Positions 46,477 through 56,452 are shown, numbered from the stretch's first letter. The stretch is 64,000 nt of DNA from Hyphomicrobiales bacterium (GCA_039973685.1 JBDWKL010000043.1:124001-188000); one strand, 5' to 3'. The notes: a model not told the origin generated them from the letters alone. Translations and numbers: made by a program.

Positions 46477-46602
46477 AAGCTGTATGCCCTCACAGGCATC
46501 TCCCTATTCGCTCTACATATTGCCGCACGCACTTGATCGTTTCTGAATGTTATCCCTTATTAACCATTCTTCGCAACCACTTAAGGCGCGAAATTGGTGA
46601 AA

Positions 46603-47550
46603 TTATTTAGCTGCCACAAAGCCGCCAGCTTCAGTGTGCAAAAATGCTTCGCCGCATGCTTTAGAAAGGTTGCGCACACGCAAGATATAACTTTGCCGTT
46701 CAGTCACGGAGATAACACCGCGTGCATCCAACAAATTGAACGAGTGTGACGCTTTGATGCATTGGTCGTAAGCGGGAAGAACGCATTTATGCACCTCAGA
46801 TGGGTTGCCGCGTGCAGCCTCGCCTGCTGCCAACAATGCTTCACATTCTGCTTCGCTATCTTTGAAATGCTGGAACAGTGCGTCTGTGTTTGCATATTCA
46901 AAATTGTGACGTGAATACTCTTGCTCTGCTTGCAAGAATACCTCGCCATAGGTGACTTTATCGTCGCCTTCTAAGCCGTTGAAGTTGAGGTCATAAACAT
47001 TTTCAACACCCTGCACATACATAGCGAGACGTTCGAGACCATAGGTCAATTCGCCTGCAACGGGAGAACATTCGATGCCGCAAACCTGTTGGAAGTAAGT
47101 GAACTGCGAGACTTCCATACCATCGCACCAGCACTCCCAACCAAGACCCCAAGCGCCGAGCGTTGGGCTTTCCCAGTCATCTTCCACAAAACGAATATCA
47201 TGCAGAAGCGGATCGATGCCGATGGCGCGAAGACTGCCAAGATAGAGTTCTTGCAAATCTGGTGGCGACGGCTTCAACAACACTTGGTATTGATAATAAT
47301 GCTGCAAACGGTTCGGGTTTTCACCATAGCGCCCATCTGTCGGACGGCGTGATGGTTGAACATATGCTGCCCGCCAATGCTTCGGCCCTAACGCGCGCAG
47401 TGTCGTTGCTGGGTGAAAAGTACCCGCTCCAACTTCCATGTCATAAGGCTGGAGAATGACACAGCCATAATCCGCCCAATAATTGTGAAGTGCTAAAATC
47501 AGCCCCTGAAACGAATTTTCAGGTTTGAGGTGGGCTGGTTGTTCTGACAT
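46603..47550 (-). CDS. glyQ: Glycyl-tRNA synthetase alpha subunit
   Basis: This 315-residue alpha chain holds the class II aminoacylation site for glycine. Family landmarks are [12 protein letters not shown] near the N-terminus, [31 protein letters not shown] and W-E-C-W-C-D-G-M-E. The protein is full length. It lies upstream of glyS on the same strand with two genes in between. Confidence 0.97.
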   Translation of the reverse strand: MSEQPAHLKPENSFQGLILALHNYWADYGCVILQPYDMEVGAGTFHPATTLRALGPKHWRAAYVQPSRRPTDGRYGENPNRLQHYYQYQVLLKPSPPDLQELYLGSLRAIGIDPLLHDIRFVEDDWESPTLGAWGLGWECWCDGMEVSQFTYFQQVCGIECSPVAGELTYGLERLAMYVQGVENVYDLNFNGLEGDDKVTYGEVFLQAEQEYSRHNFEYANTDALFQHFKDSEAECEALLAAGEAARGNPSEVHKCVLPAYDQCIKASHSFNLLDARGVISVTERQSYILRVRNLSKACGEAFLHTEAGGFVAAK

Positions 47551-47638
47551 GGATCAATTTCCCGCTAGAAAGTCTTTGACGTTACTTACCGCTTGCTAAA
47601 GCACAGCCAACCTTGAAAAGGCAAGAGGCAGCGCTCGC

Positions 47639-47845
47639 TTAATCATCATCAAGCCGGTAGACGCCTGTTTTAGGGTCACGTTTTAACGTGTCTGATTTGT
47701 TTTGCTGCTTAGTGCGTTTTTGTGTTTTGGCAAGTTGAGCGCGCTTGGTGTCTTCCTCATCAAGGCGCACCAATTCCTGACGCAGCTTCTTAAAGGCGTA
47801 AAATCCAATGGCAGCAATGAGAATGAGGACTATTCCAAAAGGCAT
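47639..47845 (-). CDS. Small membrane-anchored protein of unknown function
   Basis: This 68-residue protein has one N-terminal membrane helix (about residues 3-17), followed by a lysine/glutamine-rich cytoplasmic tail ending in G-V-Y-R-L-D-D-D. It starts five bases after the S49 peptidase gene, so it is co-transcribed. Similar short proteins occur at this location in rhizobia, but their role is unknown. Confidence 0.65.
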   Translation of the reverse strand: MPFGIVLILIAAIGFYAFKKLRQELVRLDEEDTKRAQLAKTQKRTKQQNKSDTLKRDPKTGVYRLDDD

Positions 47846-47850
47846 CTAGA

Positions 47851-48726
47851 CTACAATCCGTAGCGCGCCCAAAGGGCCCGTTCTTCTGCTTGTGTTACCA
47901 TGTGGTCTGCAAAGCCTGCACCGATAGCACTCATATCATTGGGCATGGATACACCATTTGATGGTGCACGCTTGAACAAGCCACCACCAGCGCCAATTAC
48001 TTTAAGCTGTGTTTTTTCGCCGTAGCGTTCTTTCACGATGGAACGGATATCGCCAATACGGTCTACCAAGCCGAGGGATTGCCCTGTCGTTGCTGTCCAA
48101 AAACGTCCTGAGAATACTTCCTTCTCATCGCCGCTGATCACATCGCCACGTCGGTCTTTGACCATATCAACGAAGGTATCGTGGATTTCGTTTTGAATGC
48201 TGCGCAGATATTGAATGTCTGATTTCTTTTCTGGCTGGAATGGATCAAGGATCATCTTATTGGTGCCAGCGGTATAAACGCGACGTTCGACACCTAGCTT
48301 CTCAAGCAAATCGACGTAACCAAAGCCTGCTGAAATAACGCCGATTGAGCCGACAATTGAGGATGGGTCCGCAATGATCTCATCGCCTGCAAGCGCAATC
48401 ATATAGCCGCCGGATGCTGCTACATCTTCAACAGCGACAATAACCTTTTTGTCGTTTTCTTCCGCTAATGCGCGAATGCGTTTGTAGATTAGATTGGCCT
48501 GAACGGGCGAGCCGCCTGGAGAATTGATAACAATCGCCACAGCTGGTGCCTCTTTGACGCTGAATGCTTTTTTGAGCCTGCCAGCAGCGGTTGCAATCGA
48601 AAGTGTCGGACGCATGCCCTGACTTGCCATGATCGCACCGGATAGACGTACGGTGGGGATGACAACAGGCTTATCGCGGAATTTCTTCGGCAAAATAGGG
48701 CGGATAATATCAACGATCTTAGACAT
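47851..48726 (-). CDS. S49-family signal-peptide-peptidase-like protein (SohB/SppA)
   Basis: This 291-residue serine peptidase belongs to the SppA/SohB group that digests membrane or signal peptides. It has I-N-S-P-G-G-S near residue 68, the nucleophile region V-A-A-S-G-G-Y-M-I-A, and S-I-V-G-S-I-G-V-I. I chose ATG 48726 because an in-frame GTG at 48777 adds 17 residues abutting the trmN6 stop without support. No clear signal peptide is seen, so it may be cytoplasmic or peripheral. Confidence 0.86.
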   Translation of the reverse strand: MSKIVDIIRPILPKKFRDKPVVIPTVRLSGAIMASQGMRPTLSIATAAGRLKKAFSVKEAPAVAIVINSPGGSPVQANLIYKRIRALAEENDKKVIVAVEDVAASGGYMIALAGDEIIADPSSIVGSIGVISAGFGYVDLLEKLGVERRVYTAGTNKMILDPFQPEKKSDIQYLRSIQNEIHDTFVDMVKDRRGDVISGDEKEVFSGRFWTATTGQSLGLVDRIGDIRSIVKERYGEKTQLKVIGAGGGLFKRAPSNGVSMPNDMSAIGAGFADHMVTQAEERALWARYGL

Positions 48727-48777
48727 GCATCTCACTTTAATAGTTTCAAATAGGGCAGCATAAACTGCCTTGTTCAC

Positions 48778-49578
48778 TTATATGACCAAACCCGCCTCAC
48801 CATTCAAGACCGCATTTGCTTCATCTGTCCACTCACGCCGCGAAACATCGCCCTTTTGCGCTTGATGAAGTACAAGACCTGAAAGCAAACGCATCGGCGC
48901 ACGACTGCCCTTTTGACCGCAAACAATCACACGCGTCGCATCTTCGCCTGCGCCTTTATAAAGCGGAAAAACTGAAATGCCGCCAAATCGCCCTTCCATC
49001 AATGACAGAAGATTGGAAAGACTGGCGGTTGGAAAAATAACCGACAACATGCCACCTGACACCAAAATCGCAGCTGCTGTTCGAAACCAAGGTTCCAAAC
49101 CATCGTCTGCCAAGACATGCGCTGCTTGTCGGGCCGCATTGTCTGACGTTCGCACCTGAGCAGCGTCATAATATGGTGGGTTCATGATAACATGATCAGC
49201 CATATTGAGGCTCAACCCCGCCTCCAGCCTTGCATCACCGCGCAGAGTAACATCTGCCTTTAGCGTAGAGGCACGACCGTTGAGCCAATGATTATCAGGA
49301 TCGTTCAATGTGGCATTTGCAAGTTCTAGTGTGATTGGGTCATTTTCCACTAAGATGGCAGACGCAGCAGGCAAACGGTTCAAAACACATAAACCAGCCG
49401 TGCCAACACCCGCGCCTAAATCAACGATCCGCTTTTGAGACTTGCCACCGTCTTGAACGCTGGCAGCCAGCATAACCGCATCAAGGCCTGCTTTATGAGC
49501 GCCGCCGGTTTGTTGATGCAAAACGACCTTGCCGCCAAGTACAAAATGGCGATCATACGAGGGAGATTTATCACCCAT
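48778..49578 (-). CDS. trmN6: tRNA1(Val) adenine-N6 methyltransferase family protein
   Basis: This 266-residue SAM-dependent methyltransferase has motif I D-L-G-A-G-V-G-T-A-G (about residues 55-64) and the catalytic N-P-P-Y-Y (about 134-138), typical of N6-adenine enzymes acting on tRNA-Val position 37. The exact RNA substrate is inferred from the family. It follows the DUF2007 gene by seven bases on the same strand. Confidence 0.82.
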   Translation of the reverse strand: MGDKSPSYDRHFVLGGKVVLHQQTGGAHKAGLDAVMLAASVQDGGKSQKRIVDLGAGVGTAGLCVLNRLPAASAILVENDPITLELANATLNDPDNHWLNGRASTLKADVTLRGDARLEAGLSLNMADHVIMNPPYYDAAQVRTSDNAARQAAHVLADDGLEPWFRTAAAILVSGGMLSVIFPTASLSNLLSLMEGRFGGISVFPLYKGAGEDATRVIVCGQKGSRAPMRLLSGLVLHQAQKGDVSRREWTDEANAVLNGEAGLVI

Positions 49579-49585
49579 AATTGAG

Positions 49586-49816
49586 TTAACCTACTTCATC
49601 GGCGAGTTCATGACCAAGATCAGCGTCTTTTAAAATTTGCCGTGCGCTAAGGTGAAATTCGTCTTTTACAAGAATGCGGCGCGGTATCACGCCGAGCGAA
49701 CCTTCAACAATGCTCATGTGCTGATCAAGCACGAGATAATCAATCTCACTTTCCTTCATCAGCGCCTCAACAAATGAAATCACCACAGGATCGTTGGTTT
49801 TTAGAAGCAGCTTCAA
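49586..49816 (-). CDS. DUF2007 family small protein
   Basis: This 76-residue protein resembles the putative signal-transducing DUF2007 family (ferredoxin-like fold), with L-L-L-K-T-N-D-P-V-V-I-S-F-V-E-A-L-M at the N-terminus and R-R-I-L-V-K near residue 46. The start is TTG with an AAAGGG site. It shares a transcript with trmN6. Function unknown. Confidence 0.75.
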   Translation of the reverse strand: MKLLLKTNDPVVISFVEALMKESEIDYLVLDQHMSIVEGSLGVIPRRILVKDEFHLSARQILKDADLGHELADEVG

Positions 49817-49992
49817 GAAAGTACCCTTTCGTTAAAACCATCGACACGACGGTTTTTCACTCTTATTTGGTAGATATAATACCCAATTAGTTGATGTGGT
49901 AGCACTATTTATTCATGGTAGGGGTGTGGGCACTTGCCGTGTGTTTCGTTCGACATTATGGTGCGCGCACTTTTGTTTAAAGGAGTTGCCCT

Positions 49993-51009
49993 GTGGGTGT
50001 AGTTGTTCCTCTCGAGGATTCCGGTAAAAAGAAAGCATCACTTGATGCGCTTTTGGATTTGGTTCGCGACGATATGGAAGGCGTTAATTCGCTAATCCTG
50101 TCGAAAGCTGGCTCGCATGTTGAGCTCATCCCTGAAATTGCACGCCACCTTATTTCTTCAGGCGGCAAACGCTTGCGCCCAATGCTGACCATCGCTGCTG
50201 CACAAATGTGTGGCTATGAGGGTGACGGCCACGTAAAGCTCGCAGCCAGTGTCGAATTTATGCACACAGCAACCCTTTTGCATGATGATGTTGTCGATGA
50301 AAGTGATATGCGTCGCGGCAAGCTTGCTGCACGGATGTTATGGGGCAACCAAGCAAGCGTTCTTGTGGGCGATTATCTGCTTGGCCAAGCCTTCCGCATG
50401 ATGGTGGAAGTTGGCTCAATGGAAGCGCTCGACATTCTATCTGCTGCATCAACCGTTATTGCTGAAGGCGAAGTGCTTCAACTTTCTGCAGCCAAAAACA
50501 TGGCAACGACAGAAGACGAATACCTTGCCGTAATCCGCGCGAAAACCGCGGCTCTCTTTTCTGCTGCGGCAGAAGTTGGCCCTGTGGTCGCCGATGGCAC
50601 GAAAGCTGATCAAGCAGCATTCCGATCTTATGGCACCAATCTCGGCCTTGCCTTCCAAATGATTGATGACGCGCTTGATTATGGCGGCAACTCCAAAGAC
50701 CTTGGCAAAGATGTCGGTGACGATTTCCGCGAAGGCAAAATTACACTGCCAGTCGTGTTGGCCTATAGACGCGGCACGGATGAAGAGCGTGAATTCTGGC
50801 GTCGTGCCATGGAAGAAGGCAAAATCGAAGACGGTGATCTTGATAAAGCCATTGATCTTTTGAATAGCTACGGCACAATTTCAGACACTTTGGACCGCGC
50901 AAGACATTACGGCACTGTAGCCCGCGATGCCTTGGCACCATTCCCTGATTCGCCACACAAAACAGCACTTTTACAAGCCGTAGACTTCTGTATTAGCCGC
51001 GCTTATTGA
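49993..51009 (+). CDS. ispB: Polyprenyl diphosphate synthase (ubiquinone side chain)
   Basis: This 338-residue trans-prenyltransferase builds the long isoprenoid tail of ubiquinone. Both aspartate-rich motifs are present: L-L-H-D-D-V-V-D-E near residue 96, and Q-M-I-D-D-A-L-D-Y near 223. The S-G-G-K-R-L-R-P segment and the small residues before the first motif fit a long-chain product. The start is GTG with an AAAGGAG site. Alphaproteobacteria usually make a ten-unit chain, so decaprenyl is likely, but chain length is not visible here. Confidence 0.92.
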   Translation: MGVVVPLEDSGKKKASLDALLDLVRDDMEGVNSLILSKAGSHVELIPEIARHLISSGGKRLRPMLTIAAAQMCGYEGDGHVKLAASVEFMHTATLLHDDVVDESDMRRGKLAARMLWGNQASVLVGDYLLGQAFRMMVEVGSMEALDILSAASTVIAEGEVLQLSAAKNMATTEDEYLAVIRAKTAALFSAAAEVGPVVADGTKADQAAFRSYGTNLGLAFQMIDDALDYGGNSKDLGKDVGDDFREGKITLPVVLAYRRGTDEEREFWRRAMEEGKIEDGDLDKAIDLLNSYGTISDTLDRARHYGTVARDALAPFPDSPHKTALLQAVDFCISRAY

Positions 51010-51134
51010 TTGACCTTTAACAAACGGTAATTTGATCCGTATAAACGCTCTAATCGATTAAATTTACTGCCCTAGATATTGAAACATTCTGCTGAAAGCG
51101 CCATGTTGCATCTATAGCTAAATAGGTGGGTTAC

Positions 51135-52892
51135 ATGACGTCCAATTCTAAGGTTCAGCCTTATTTCCAAAAATACCAAAACCATGCAAAAATGTTGATT
51201 GCTGGTTTAGCACTTACGGGCCTTGTAACCGTTGGAAATACTCAAGCTTTTGCGTCGGCTGAACTTAAGGAAGATTTGGCGGAACGTGGTTATCCATTAT
51301 CATTGTCAGGCAGCTATCTGGCAGCTCTGACAGCCAACCGCGCCAAAGACATTACGGCCGCTTCTCTTTATTACGATGAAGCGCTGAAAGCAGACCCCGG
51401 CAACCAGTCCTTGATTGAACGCGCCTTTTTTCTTCGTCTTGTAGACGGAGACATCAATGGCGCGATTTCGATTAGTTCCAACATTTTGGACCGTGACGGA
51501 GACAATTGGTTCGCTCACATGGCACTGGGCGTCACATCGCTTCGGTCTAAATCCTACAAAAAGGCGATCAATGCCTTTGAGCAGATGACAGATGGCCCCT
51601 TGGCAGAACTAACCGGCGGTTTGTTACATGCTTGGGCTTTAGCAGCCGACGGCCAGCACGATGCGGCGCTGGAGCTTTTGGGTAAACTCGATAGCAATGA
51701 AGCGTTCACACCTCATACCCTTTTCCACTCAGCACTCATCGCTGAAAACGGAGGGAAGATTGAAGAGGCCGCAAAGCTATACGATGAAGCAAACAAAGCT
51801 GATCCTAATCTGGTTCGCAAAATTGAAGCCATTACACGTTTTCAATACCGCAATGGGATGGAAGCAGAGGGCAAAGAAAACCTTGACCGCTTAGTAGAGC
51901 GCCTTCCAAATCGAAGCAGCGTGAAGGCATTGGTCGCAGAAGTTGCTGACGGCAAAAAACCAGCGGCCCACGTTTCAACAGCCCTAATTGGTGCAATGGA
52001 AGTGCTTTACGGTATCGGTTCAATCATCGGAACAGATGACAACACCGAAGTCTCTTATATCTTCATGAACCTTGCCTCTTATGTTGATCCAGAAAATCCA
52101 CTGCCACGCCTATTACTAGGTAATCTACTTGAAAATGACGAACGCTACAGCAAGGCAATTGAGAGCTACGAAGGGATCAAAAAAGATTCGATCCACTTCC
52201 AAAACGCTCGTTTGCGTGCAGCCTTTGCTTACAATTCGCTTGAGAAACTAGATGATGCACGCGGCATCATGAAGGACTTGATTGCGAGTGATCCAAACGA
52301 CATCACCACAATCACATCCTATGGCAACATTCTTCGCTCGCATGATCTTTTTGAGGAAGCACGCACGACTTACTCTGATGCTATTTCGAAAATTGAAGGT
52401 GAGCCGACCAATGCAAACTGGTCGTTGTACTATTCACGCGGCATCACCAATGAACGCACGGATCGGTGGACCGAAGCCGAAACTGATTTTAGAATGGCGC
52501 TGAAGCTTTCGCCTGACGAGCCGCAAGTTCTCAACTACCTCGGTTACTCGCTGATTGATCTTGGCATGAAATACGAAGAAGCGCTGAAGATGATTGAGAA
52601 AGCGGTTGAACTTCGCCCGCAAGACCCTTTCATCATCGATAGCCTTGGTTGGGCGCATTACAAGCTCAAAAACTATGATGAAGCTGTAAAAAGCCTCGAA
52701 CGCGCCGTTCAACTTCGCCCACAAGACCCGATCTTGAATGATCACTTGGGTGATGCTTATTGGCATGTTGGACGCAAGCTTGAGGCACAGTTCCAGTGGC
52801 GCCATGCTCGTGATCTTGATCCAGATGAAAAGTATCGCGATACGATTGTGAAGAAGATCGAAACGGGACAATACGTCGAAAGCGACGGTTGA
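51135..52892 (+). CDS. Exported tetratricopeptide-repeat protein
   Basis: This protein of about 585 residues has a signal-like N-terminus (hydrophobic segment, A-F-A near residue 41) and many TPR helical pairs. The last three are the clearest (A-L-K-M-I-E-K-A-V-E-L-R-P-Q-D-P, then its repeat with S-L-E-R-A-V-Q-L-R-P-Q-D-P). TPR proteins of this kind are found next to ispE in rhizobia and probably act as periplasmic scaffolds; the partner is unknown. I chose ATG 51135, as a GTG at 51126 is less well placed. Its TGA overlaps the ispE TTG. Confidence 0.85.
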   Translation: MTSNSKVQPYFQKYQNHAKMLIAGLALTGLVTVGNTQAFASAELKEDLAERGYPLSLSGSYLAALTANRAKDITAASLYYDEALKADPGNQSLIERAFFLRLVDGDINGAISISSNILDRDGDNWFAHMALGVTSLRSKSYKKAINAFEQMTDGPLAELTGGLLHAWALAADGQHDAALELLGKLDSNEAFTPHTLFHSALIAENGGKIEEAAKLYDEANKADPNLVRKIEAITRFQYRNGMEAEGKENLDRLVERLPNRSSVKALVAEVADGKKPAAHVSTALIGAMEVLYGIGSIIGTDDNTEVSYIFMNLASYVDPENPLPRLLLGNLLENDERYSKAIESYEGIKKDSIHFQNARLRAAFAYNSLEKLDDARGIMKDLIASDPNDITTITSYGNILRSHDLFEEARTTYSDAISKIEGEPTNANWSLYYSRGITNERTDRWTEAETDFRMALKLSPDEPQVLNYLGYSLIDLGMKYEEALKMIEKAVELRPQDPFIIDSLGWAHYKLKNYDEAVKSLERAVQLRPQDPILNDHLGDAYWHVGRKLEAQFQWRHARDLDPDEKYRDTIVKKIETGQYVESDG

Positions 52893-53788
52893 TACTGGGC
52901 GCCTACGCTTTGGAAAAATGTTGTAAAATCGCGCGTGCGAAAATCAACCTCGCACTTCACATAACGGGGCAGCGCGATGATGGCTATCATCTGCTCGACA
53001 GTGTTGTTGTGTTTTCAACCTATGGCGATGAGATCACCGTTTCCAAGCGGGAAGATGATGCTGACCAAGCAGGCTCTCACCATTTAACAATCAATGGTCC
53101 TTTTGGCGAAGGGCTGGAAGCAGACCACGATAATCTAGTTTTAAAAGCCGCACGTTTGATGGGCGATGATTTGCCACCGCTCAACATCGTGCTTGAAAAG
53201 AACTTGCCTATTGCCTCAGGCATTGGCGGCGGGTCTGCAGATGCGGCGGCAACATTGCTTGCAATTGCTGAACTGCTCGATCGCCCTTTGCCGAGTTCTG
53301 ACGACGTATTGTCCCTTGGCGCTGATGTTCCTGTCTGTCTACATGGTTGCCAGCACGGAACGGCAATTCGTATGAGTGGTATCGGCGAAACATTGTCTGA
53401 GCTACCAAAGACCCCTGCTCTTCCCATGGTGTTAGTCAATCCAAATGTTGGCGTTTCAACGCCTGCGATTTTCAAATCGCTTGCGCGCAAGAACAATCCG
53501 CCGCTTATCCAACCGAACGATACCGTCGACAAAGCCGAACCCTTCACAAAATGGATCAACGACTGCCGTAACGACCTTCAACCGCCCGCTCTTATACATT
53601 GTCAGCAAGTGGAAGAATGCCTGAAGGCGTTGTCCAGTTGCACTGGTTCGCTCACGGCCCGCATGTCTGGTTCTGGCGCGACGTGCTTTGGTCTGTTTGA
53701 AACTGATGAAGACGCGAAAAGCGCTGCTGACAAATTGCAATCAGAACATTCTGACTGGTGGATTGTCGCAACTAGCCTTGCTGGTTGA
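52889..53788 (+). CDS. ispE: 4-diphosphocytidyl-2-C-methyl-D-erythritol kinase
   Basis: IspE phosphorylates CDP-methylerythritol in the MEP isoprenoid pathway. The family N-terminus (A-R-A-K-I-N-L-A-L-H-I-T-G), D-G-Y-H-L-L-D-S-V and the GHMP-kinase ATP loop I-A-S-G-I-G-G-G-S-A-D-A-A-A are all present. The start is TTG at 52889, overlapping the TPR stop (TTGA); a second TTG at 52910 is possible, and neither has a strong ribosome site. It converges with the aquaporin gene. Confidence 0.93.
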   Translation: MILGAYALEKCCKIARAKINLALHITGQRDDGYHLLDSVVVFSTYGDEITVSKREDDADQAGSHHLTINGPFGEGLEADHDNLVLKAARLMGDDLPPLNIVLEKNLPIASGIGGGSADAAATLLAIAELLDRPLPSSDDVLSLGADVPVCLHGCQHGTAIRMSGIGETLSELPKTPALPMVLVNPNVGVSTPAIFKSLARKNNPPLIQPNDTVDKAEPFTKWINDCRNDLQPPALIHCQQVEECLKALSSCTGSLTARMSGSGATCFGLFETDEDAKSAADKLQSEHSDWWIVATSLAG

Positions 53789-53792
53789 TCGG

Positions 53793-54464
53793 CTAGTCTT
53801 GCGGCTCGAAGCTCAACGCTTTGATACAGACAAACGCCACACCTAACCCAACGAATTGAGCCACAATAAACCCAAGCATATGAGCTGGATCAATGCCTGC
53901 GAAAGTATTGGTGAAGGATCGCGCAATGGTGACTGCTGGGTTTGCAAATGAGGTTGATGCCGTAAACCAGTAAGCCGCCGTGATATAAAGCCCAACAGCA
54001 GCCGGCACTGCTTCAACGCGTGCTTTAATCGTGCCGAAAATTGTCAGCAAAAGCCCAAGCGTCGCGATTATCTCAGCACCCCATTGCGAGGTGCCTGTTC
54101 TTGCTTTTTCTGAGAACTGAAGAAGATCAAGATCAAACATGAAATGCGCCGCCAACATACCAACAATGCCACCTGCAATTTGCGCAACAATGAAAAGCCC
54201 TGTTTCCGCGTTGGTGAGTTTTCCAAAGAAGCGAAAGGCGATTGTTACAACAGGATTAAAATGAGCACCAGACACGGGCCCAAGCATGGTGATTAAAACA
54301 TATAAGATTGCGCCAGTGGGGATTGTATTTCCAAGCAATGCAATTGCCACATTACCACCAGACAAGGTCTCACCCATAATGCCAGAGCCAATAACGGTGG
54401 CGAGCAGGAACGCTGTTCCTAAAAATTCAGCAAACAGCTTTTGATTTAAACTAACAACTGGCAT
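53793..54464 (-). CDS. Aquaporin / glycerol-facilitator family channel
   Basis: This 223-residue MIP channel has six membrane segments and two NPA boxes: N-P-V at the first (G-A-H-F-N-P-V-V-T) and a standard N-P-A at the second (S-F-A-N-P-A-V-T-I-A-R-S). The altered first box and short length recall small AqpZ/AqpS-like channels rather than GlpF, so it may pass water or small solutes such as arsenite. I chose ATG 54464 with an AAGGGG site seven bases upstream. Confidence 0.86.
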   Translation of the reverse strand: MPVVSLNQKLFAEFLGTAFLLATVIGSGIMGETLSGGNVAIALLGNTIPTGAILYVLITMLGPVSGAHFNPVVTIAFRFFGKLTNAETGLFIVAQIAGGIVGMLAAHFMFDLDLLQFSEKARTGTSQWGAEIIATLGLLLTIFGTIKARVEAVPAAVGLYITAAYWFTASTSFANPAVTIARSFTNTFAGIDPAHMLGFIVAQFVGLGVAFVCIKALSFEPQD

Positions 54465-54571
54465 TTTGAGCCCCTTTACCCCAAACTCTTGATGAAACAT
54501 TCATAGATTTGTCCTATGACAATTGGAAGACGAACCAACATTCTGTTCACAACAAAGGTTTGAGAACAATC

Positions 54572-55117
54572 ATGTCCCGCATTGATGAAACCCGCCCCTT
54601 TATCGCTATTGGTATCGCCGTTTTAACGGTATCTGATACGCGTGGGCTAGAAAATGACAAATCTGGCGACACATTGGTTGGGCGCATCGAAGGCGCTGGT
54701 CATAGATTAGCAGGCCGCGCCATAGTGAAAGATGACATTGAGCAAATTCAAGCGCAAATCAAAGCTTGGTCCAATGACGAAACTGTTGATGCGATTGTTA
54801 CCACTGGCGGCACGGGCTTTACGGGCCGCGATGTAACACCAGATGCCATCGAACCTTTATTCGATAAACGCATGGATGGGTTTTCTGAAGTCTTCCATCG
54901 CTTGTCATTTGATAAGATTGGCACCTCAACCATTCAATCTCGTGCAACCGCAGGCTTGGTTGGCACCACTTTCGTCTTCGTCGTACCCGGCTCTTCTGGT
55001 GCCTGCAAAGACGCATGGGACGGCATTTTGAGCCTTCAACTTGATTATCGCCACCGCCCCTGCAACTTCATAGAAATCATGCCGCGACTGGATGAACATC
55101 TCAAACGCGGCAAATAA
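54572..55117 (+). CDS. moaB: Molybdenum cofactor biosynthesis protein MoaB
   Basis: This MoaB/MogA-type protein of about 181 residues adenylylates molybdopterin before molybdenum insertion. Visible segments include V-S-D-T-R near the N-terminus, T-T-G-G-T-G-F-T-G-R-D-V-T, and a C-terminal P-G-S-S-G-A-C-K. ATG 54572 is chosen; an upstream in-frame start at 54509 overlaps the aquaporin region. It supplies the cofactor needed by xanthine dehydrogenase and other molybdoenzymes. Confidence 0.88.
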   Translation: MSRIDETRPFIAIGIAVLTVSDTRGLENDKSGDTLVGRIEGAGHRLAGRAIVKDDIEQIQAQIKAWSNDETVDAIVTTGGTGFTGRDVTPDAIEPLFDKRMDGFSEVFHRLSFDKIGTSTIQSRATAGLVGTTFVFVVPGSSGACKDAWDGILSLQLDYRHRPCNFIEIMPRLDEHLKRGK

Positions 55118-55151
55118 GCGTTCATACCTGATTTACCATTTCTGATATTTT

Positions 55152-55166
55152 GTTCTTGTTTTGTTC
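55152..55166 (+). promoter_or_regulatory. Alphaproteobacterial SOS box (LexA site)
   Basis: The bases GTTC-N7-GTTC match the direct-repeat LexA operator of alphaproteobacteria exactly. It lies 55 bases upstream of the radical SAM gene start and 11 bases before a TATAGA -10-like hexamer at 55177-55182. LexA binding here would repress the gene until DNA damage. Confidence 0.75.
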
Positions 55167-55220
55167 TAATTTTCGTTATAGAAGTTAGGAACGACAAAAC
55201 ACGACTATTGGACAGGCGAA

Positions 55221-56372
55221 ATGGACAACAAGCACTTAGGCAATGAAGAAGAGAGTTGGATAGGCGTTCGCCTTGACCCAACCGCTCTTGCTTCAACGCC
55301 TGAACAAGCTGTTGCCGGTTATAAAACCCGTGGACGCGGGGCTGTATCCAATTCTTCTGGTCGGTTTGAAACTGAAAGCCGAGAAGCATTTGATGATGGC
55401 TGGGACAATGATGAATTGCCAGTCATGAAAACGGAGGTGAGCTATGAAAGCCCAAAGACAATTATTACCAAAAATCAGTCCCCGGACATCTCATTTGATC
55501 GCTCAATCAATGCCTATCGTGGTTGCGAGCATGGCTGTTCTTACTGTTTTGCTAGACCTTCACACGCGTATCTAGGCTTATCACCGGGCGTTGATTTTGA
55601 AACGCGGCTGTTTGCAAAACCCCAAGCAGCAGCCTTGTTAGAACAAGAATTGGCAGCTCCCAATTATCGCCCGCGCACCATTGCTATAGGCACCAATACT
55701 GACCCTTATCAGCCGATAGAACGCAGCCATCGCATTACCCGCGAGATTTTGGAAGTGTTGGATAAGACCAATCACCCCGTTGGTATTGTCACCAAATCGC
55801 ACCTTGTTACGCGAGACATTGATATCCTCTCATCTATGGCAAAACGTGGATTGGTTCGCGTCGCCCTTTCCATCACCACGCTGGATAGTAAGCTTGCCCG
55901 TGCGATGGAGCCACGCGCGTCAACACCGCAAAAGCGACTTGATGCCTTGCGACAATTAAGTGATGCGGGCGTTCCAACATCTGTGATGGTTGCGCCGATT
56001 ATCCCAGCTCTTAATGACAGCGAGATTGAGGCCATCTTGGAGAAAGCCTATGGGCATGGCGCGCGCGATGCTGGCTATGTTTTGCTACGGCTACCGCTTG
56101 AGGTCTCGGAGATATTTAAAGAGTGGTTGCTTCACCATTACCCCAACAAATACCGCCATGTTTTAAATCTGCTCAAATCCATGAGGAACGGCAAAGAATA
56201 TGATGTGGCATGGGGACGTCGTATGCGCGGCACAGGTCCTTATGCTGATCAAATCGCAAAGCGCATGAAAATAGCAGCCAAACGCATTGGCATGGCTCGT
56301 CGCAGGCAAGCCCTTACCACCGAATTATTCACGCCACCTGAAAAACAAGGGAGCCAATTGTCACTGTTTTAA
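55221..56372 (+). CDS. PA0069-family radical SAM protein, SOS-controlled
   Basis: This 383-residue radical SAM enzyme has the cluster motif C-x3-C-x2-C (Y-R-G-C-E-H-G-C-S-Y-C-F-A-R-P). It belongs to the PA0069/spore-photoproduct-lyase-like group, whose members are thought to repair or modify DNA, though the substrate is unproven. An acidic N-terminal 90 residues precedes the barrel. A perfect LexA-type box in its promoter suggests a DNA-damage role. A strong terminator follows, isolating it as a single SOS unit. Confidence 0.88.
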   Translation: MDNKHLGNEEESWIGVRLDPTALASTPEQAVAGYKTRGRGAVSNSSGRFETESREAFDDGWDNDELPVMKTEVSYESPKTIITKNQSPDISFDRSINAYRGCEHGCSYCFARPSHAYLGLSPGVDFETRLFAKPQAAALLEQELAAPNYRPRTIAIGTNTDPYQPIERSHRITREILEVLDKTNHPVGIVTKSHLVTRDIDILSSMAKRGLVRVALSITTLDSKLARAMEPRASTPQKRLDALRQLSDAGVPTSVMVAPIIPALNDSEIEAILEKAYGHGARDAGYVLLRLPLEVSEIFKEWLLHHYPNKYRHVLNLLKSMRNGKEYDVAWGRRMRGTGPYADQIAKRMKIAAKRIGMARRRQALTTELFTPPEKQGSQLSLF

Positions 56373-56452
56373 ACGCCTCTTCCGTCATTCACTTCACACA
56401 CCCAAGGTCCCACCTTCCACCCCGCTAGATAGGACCGTGACGGAAGACACTC

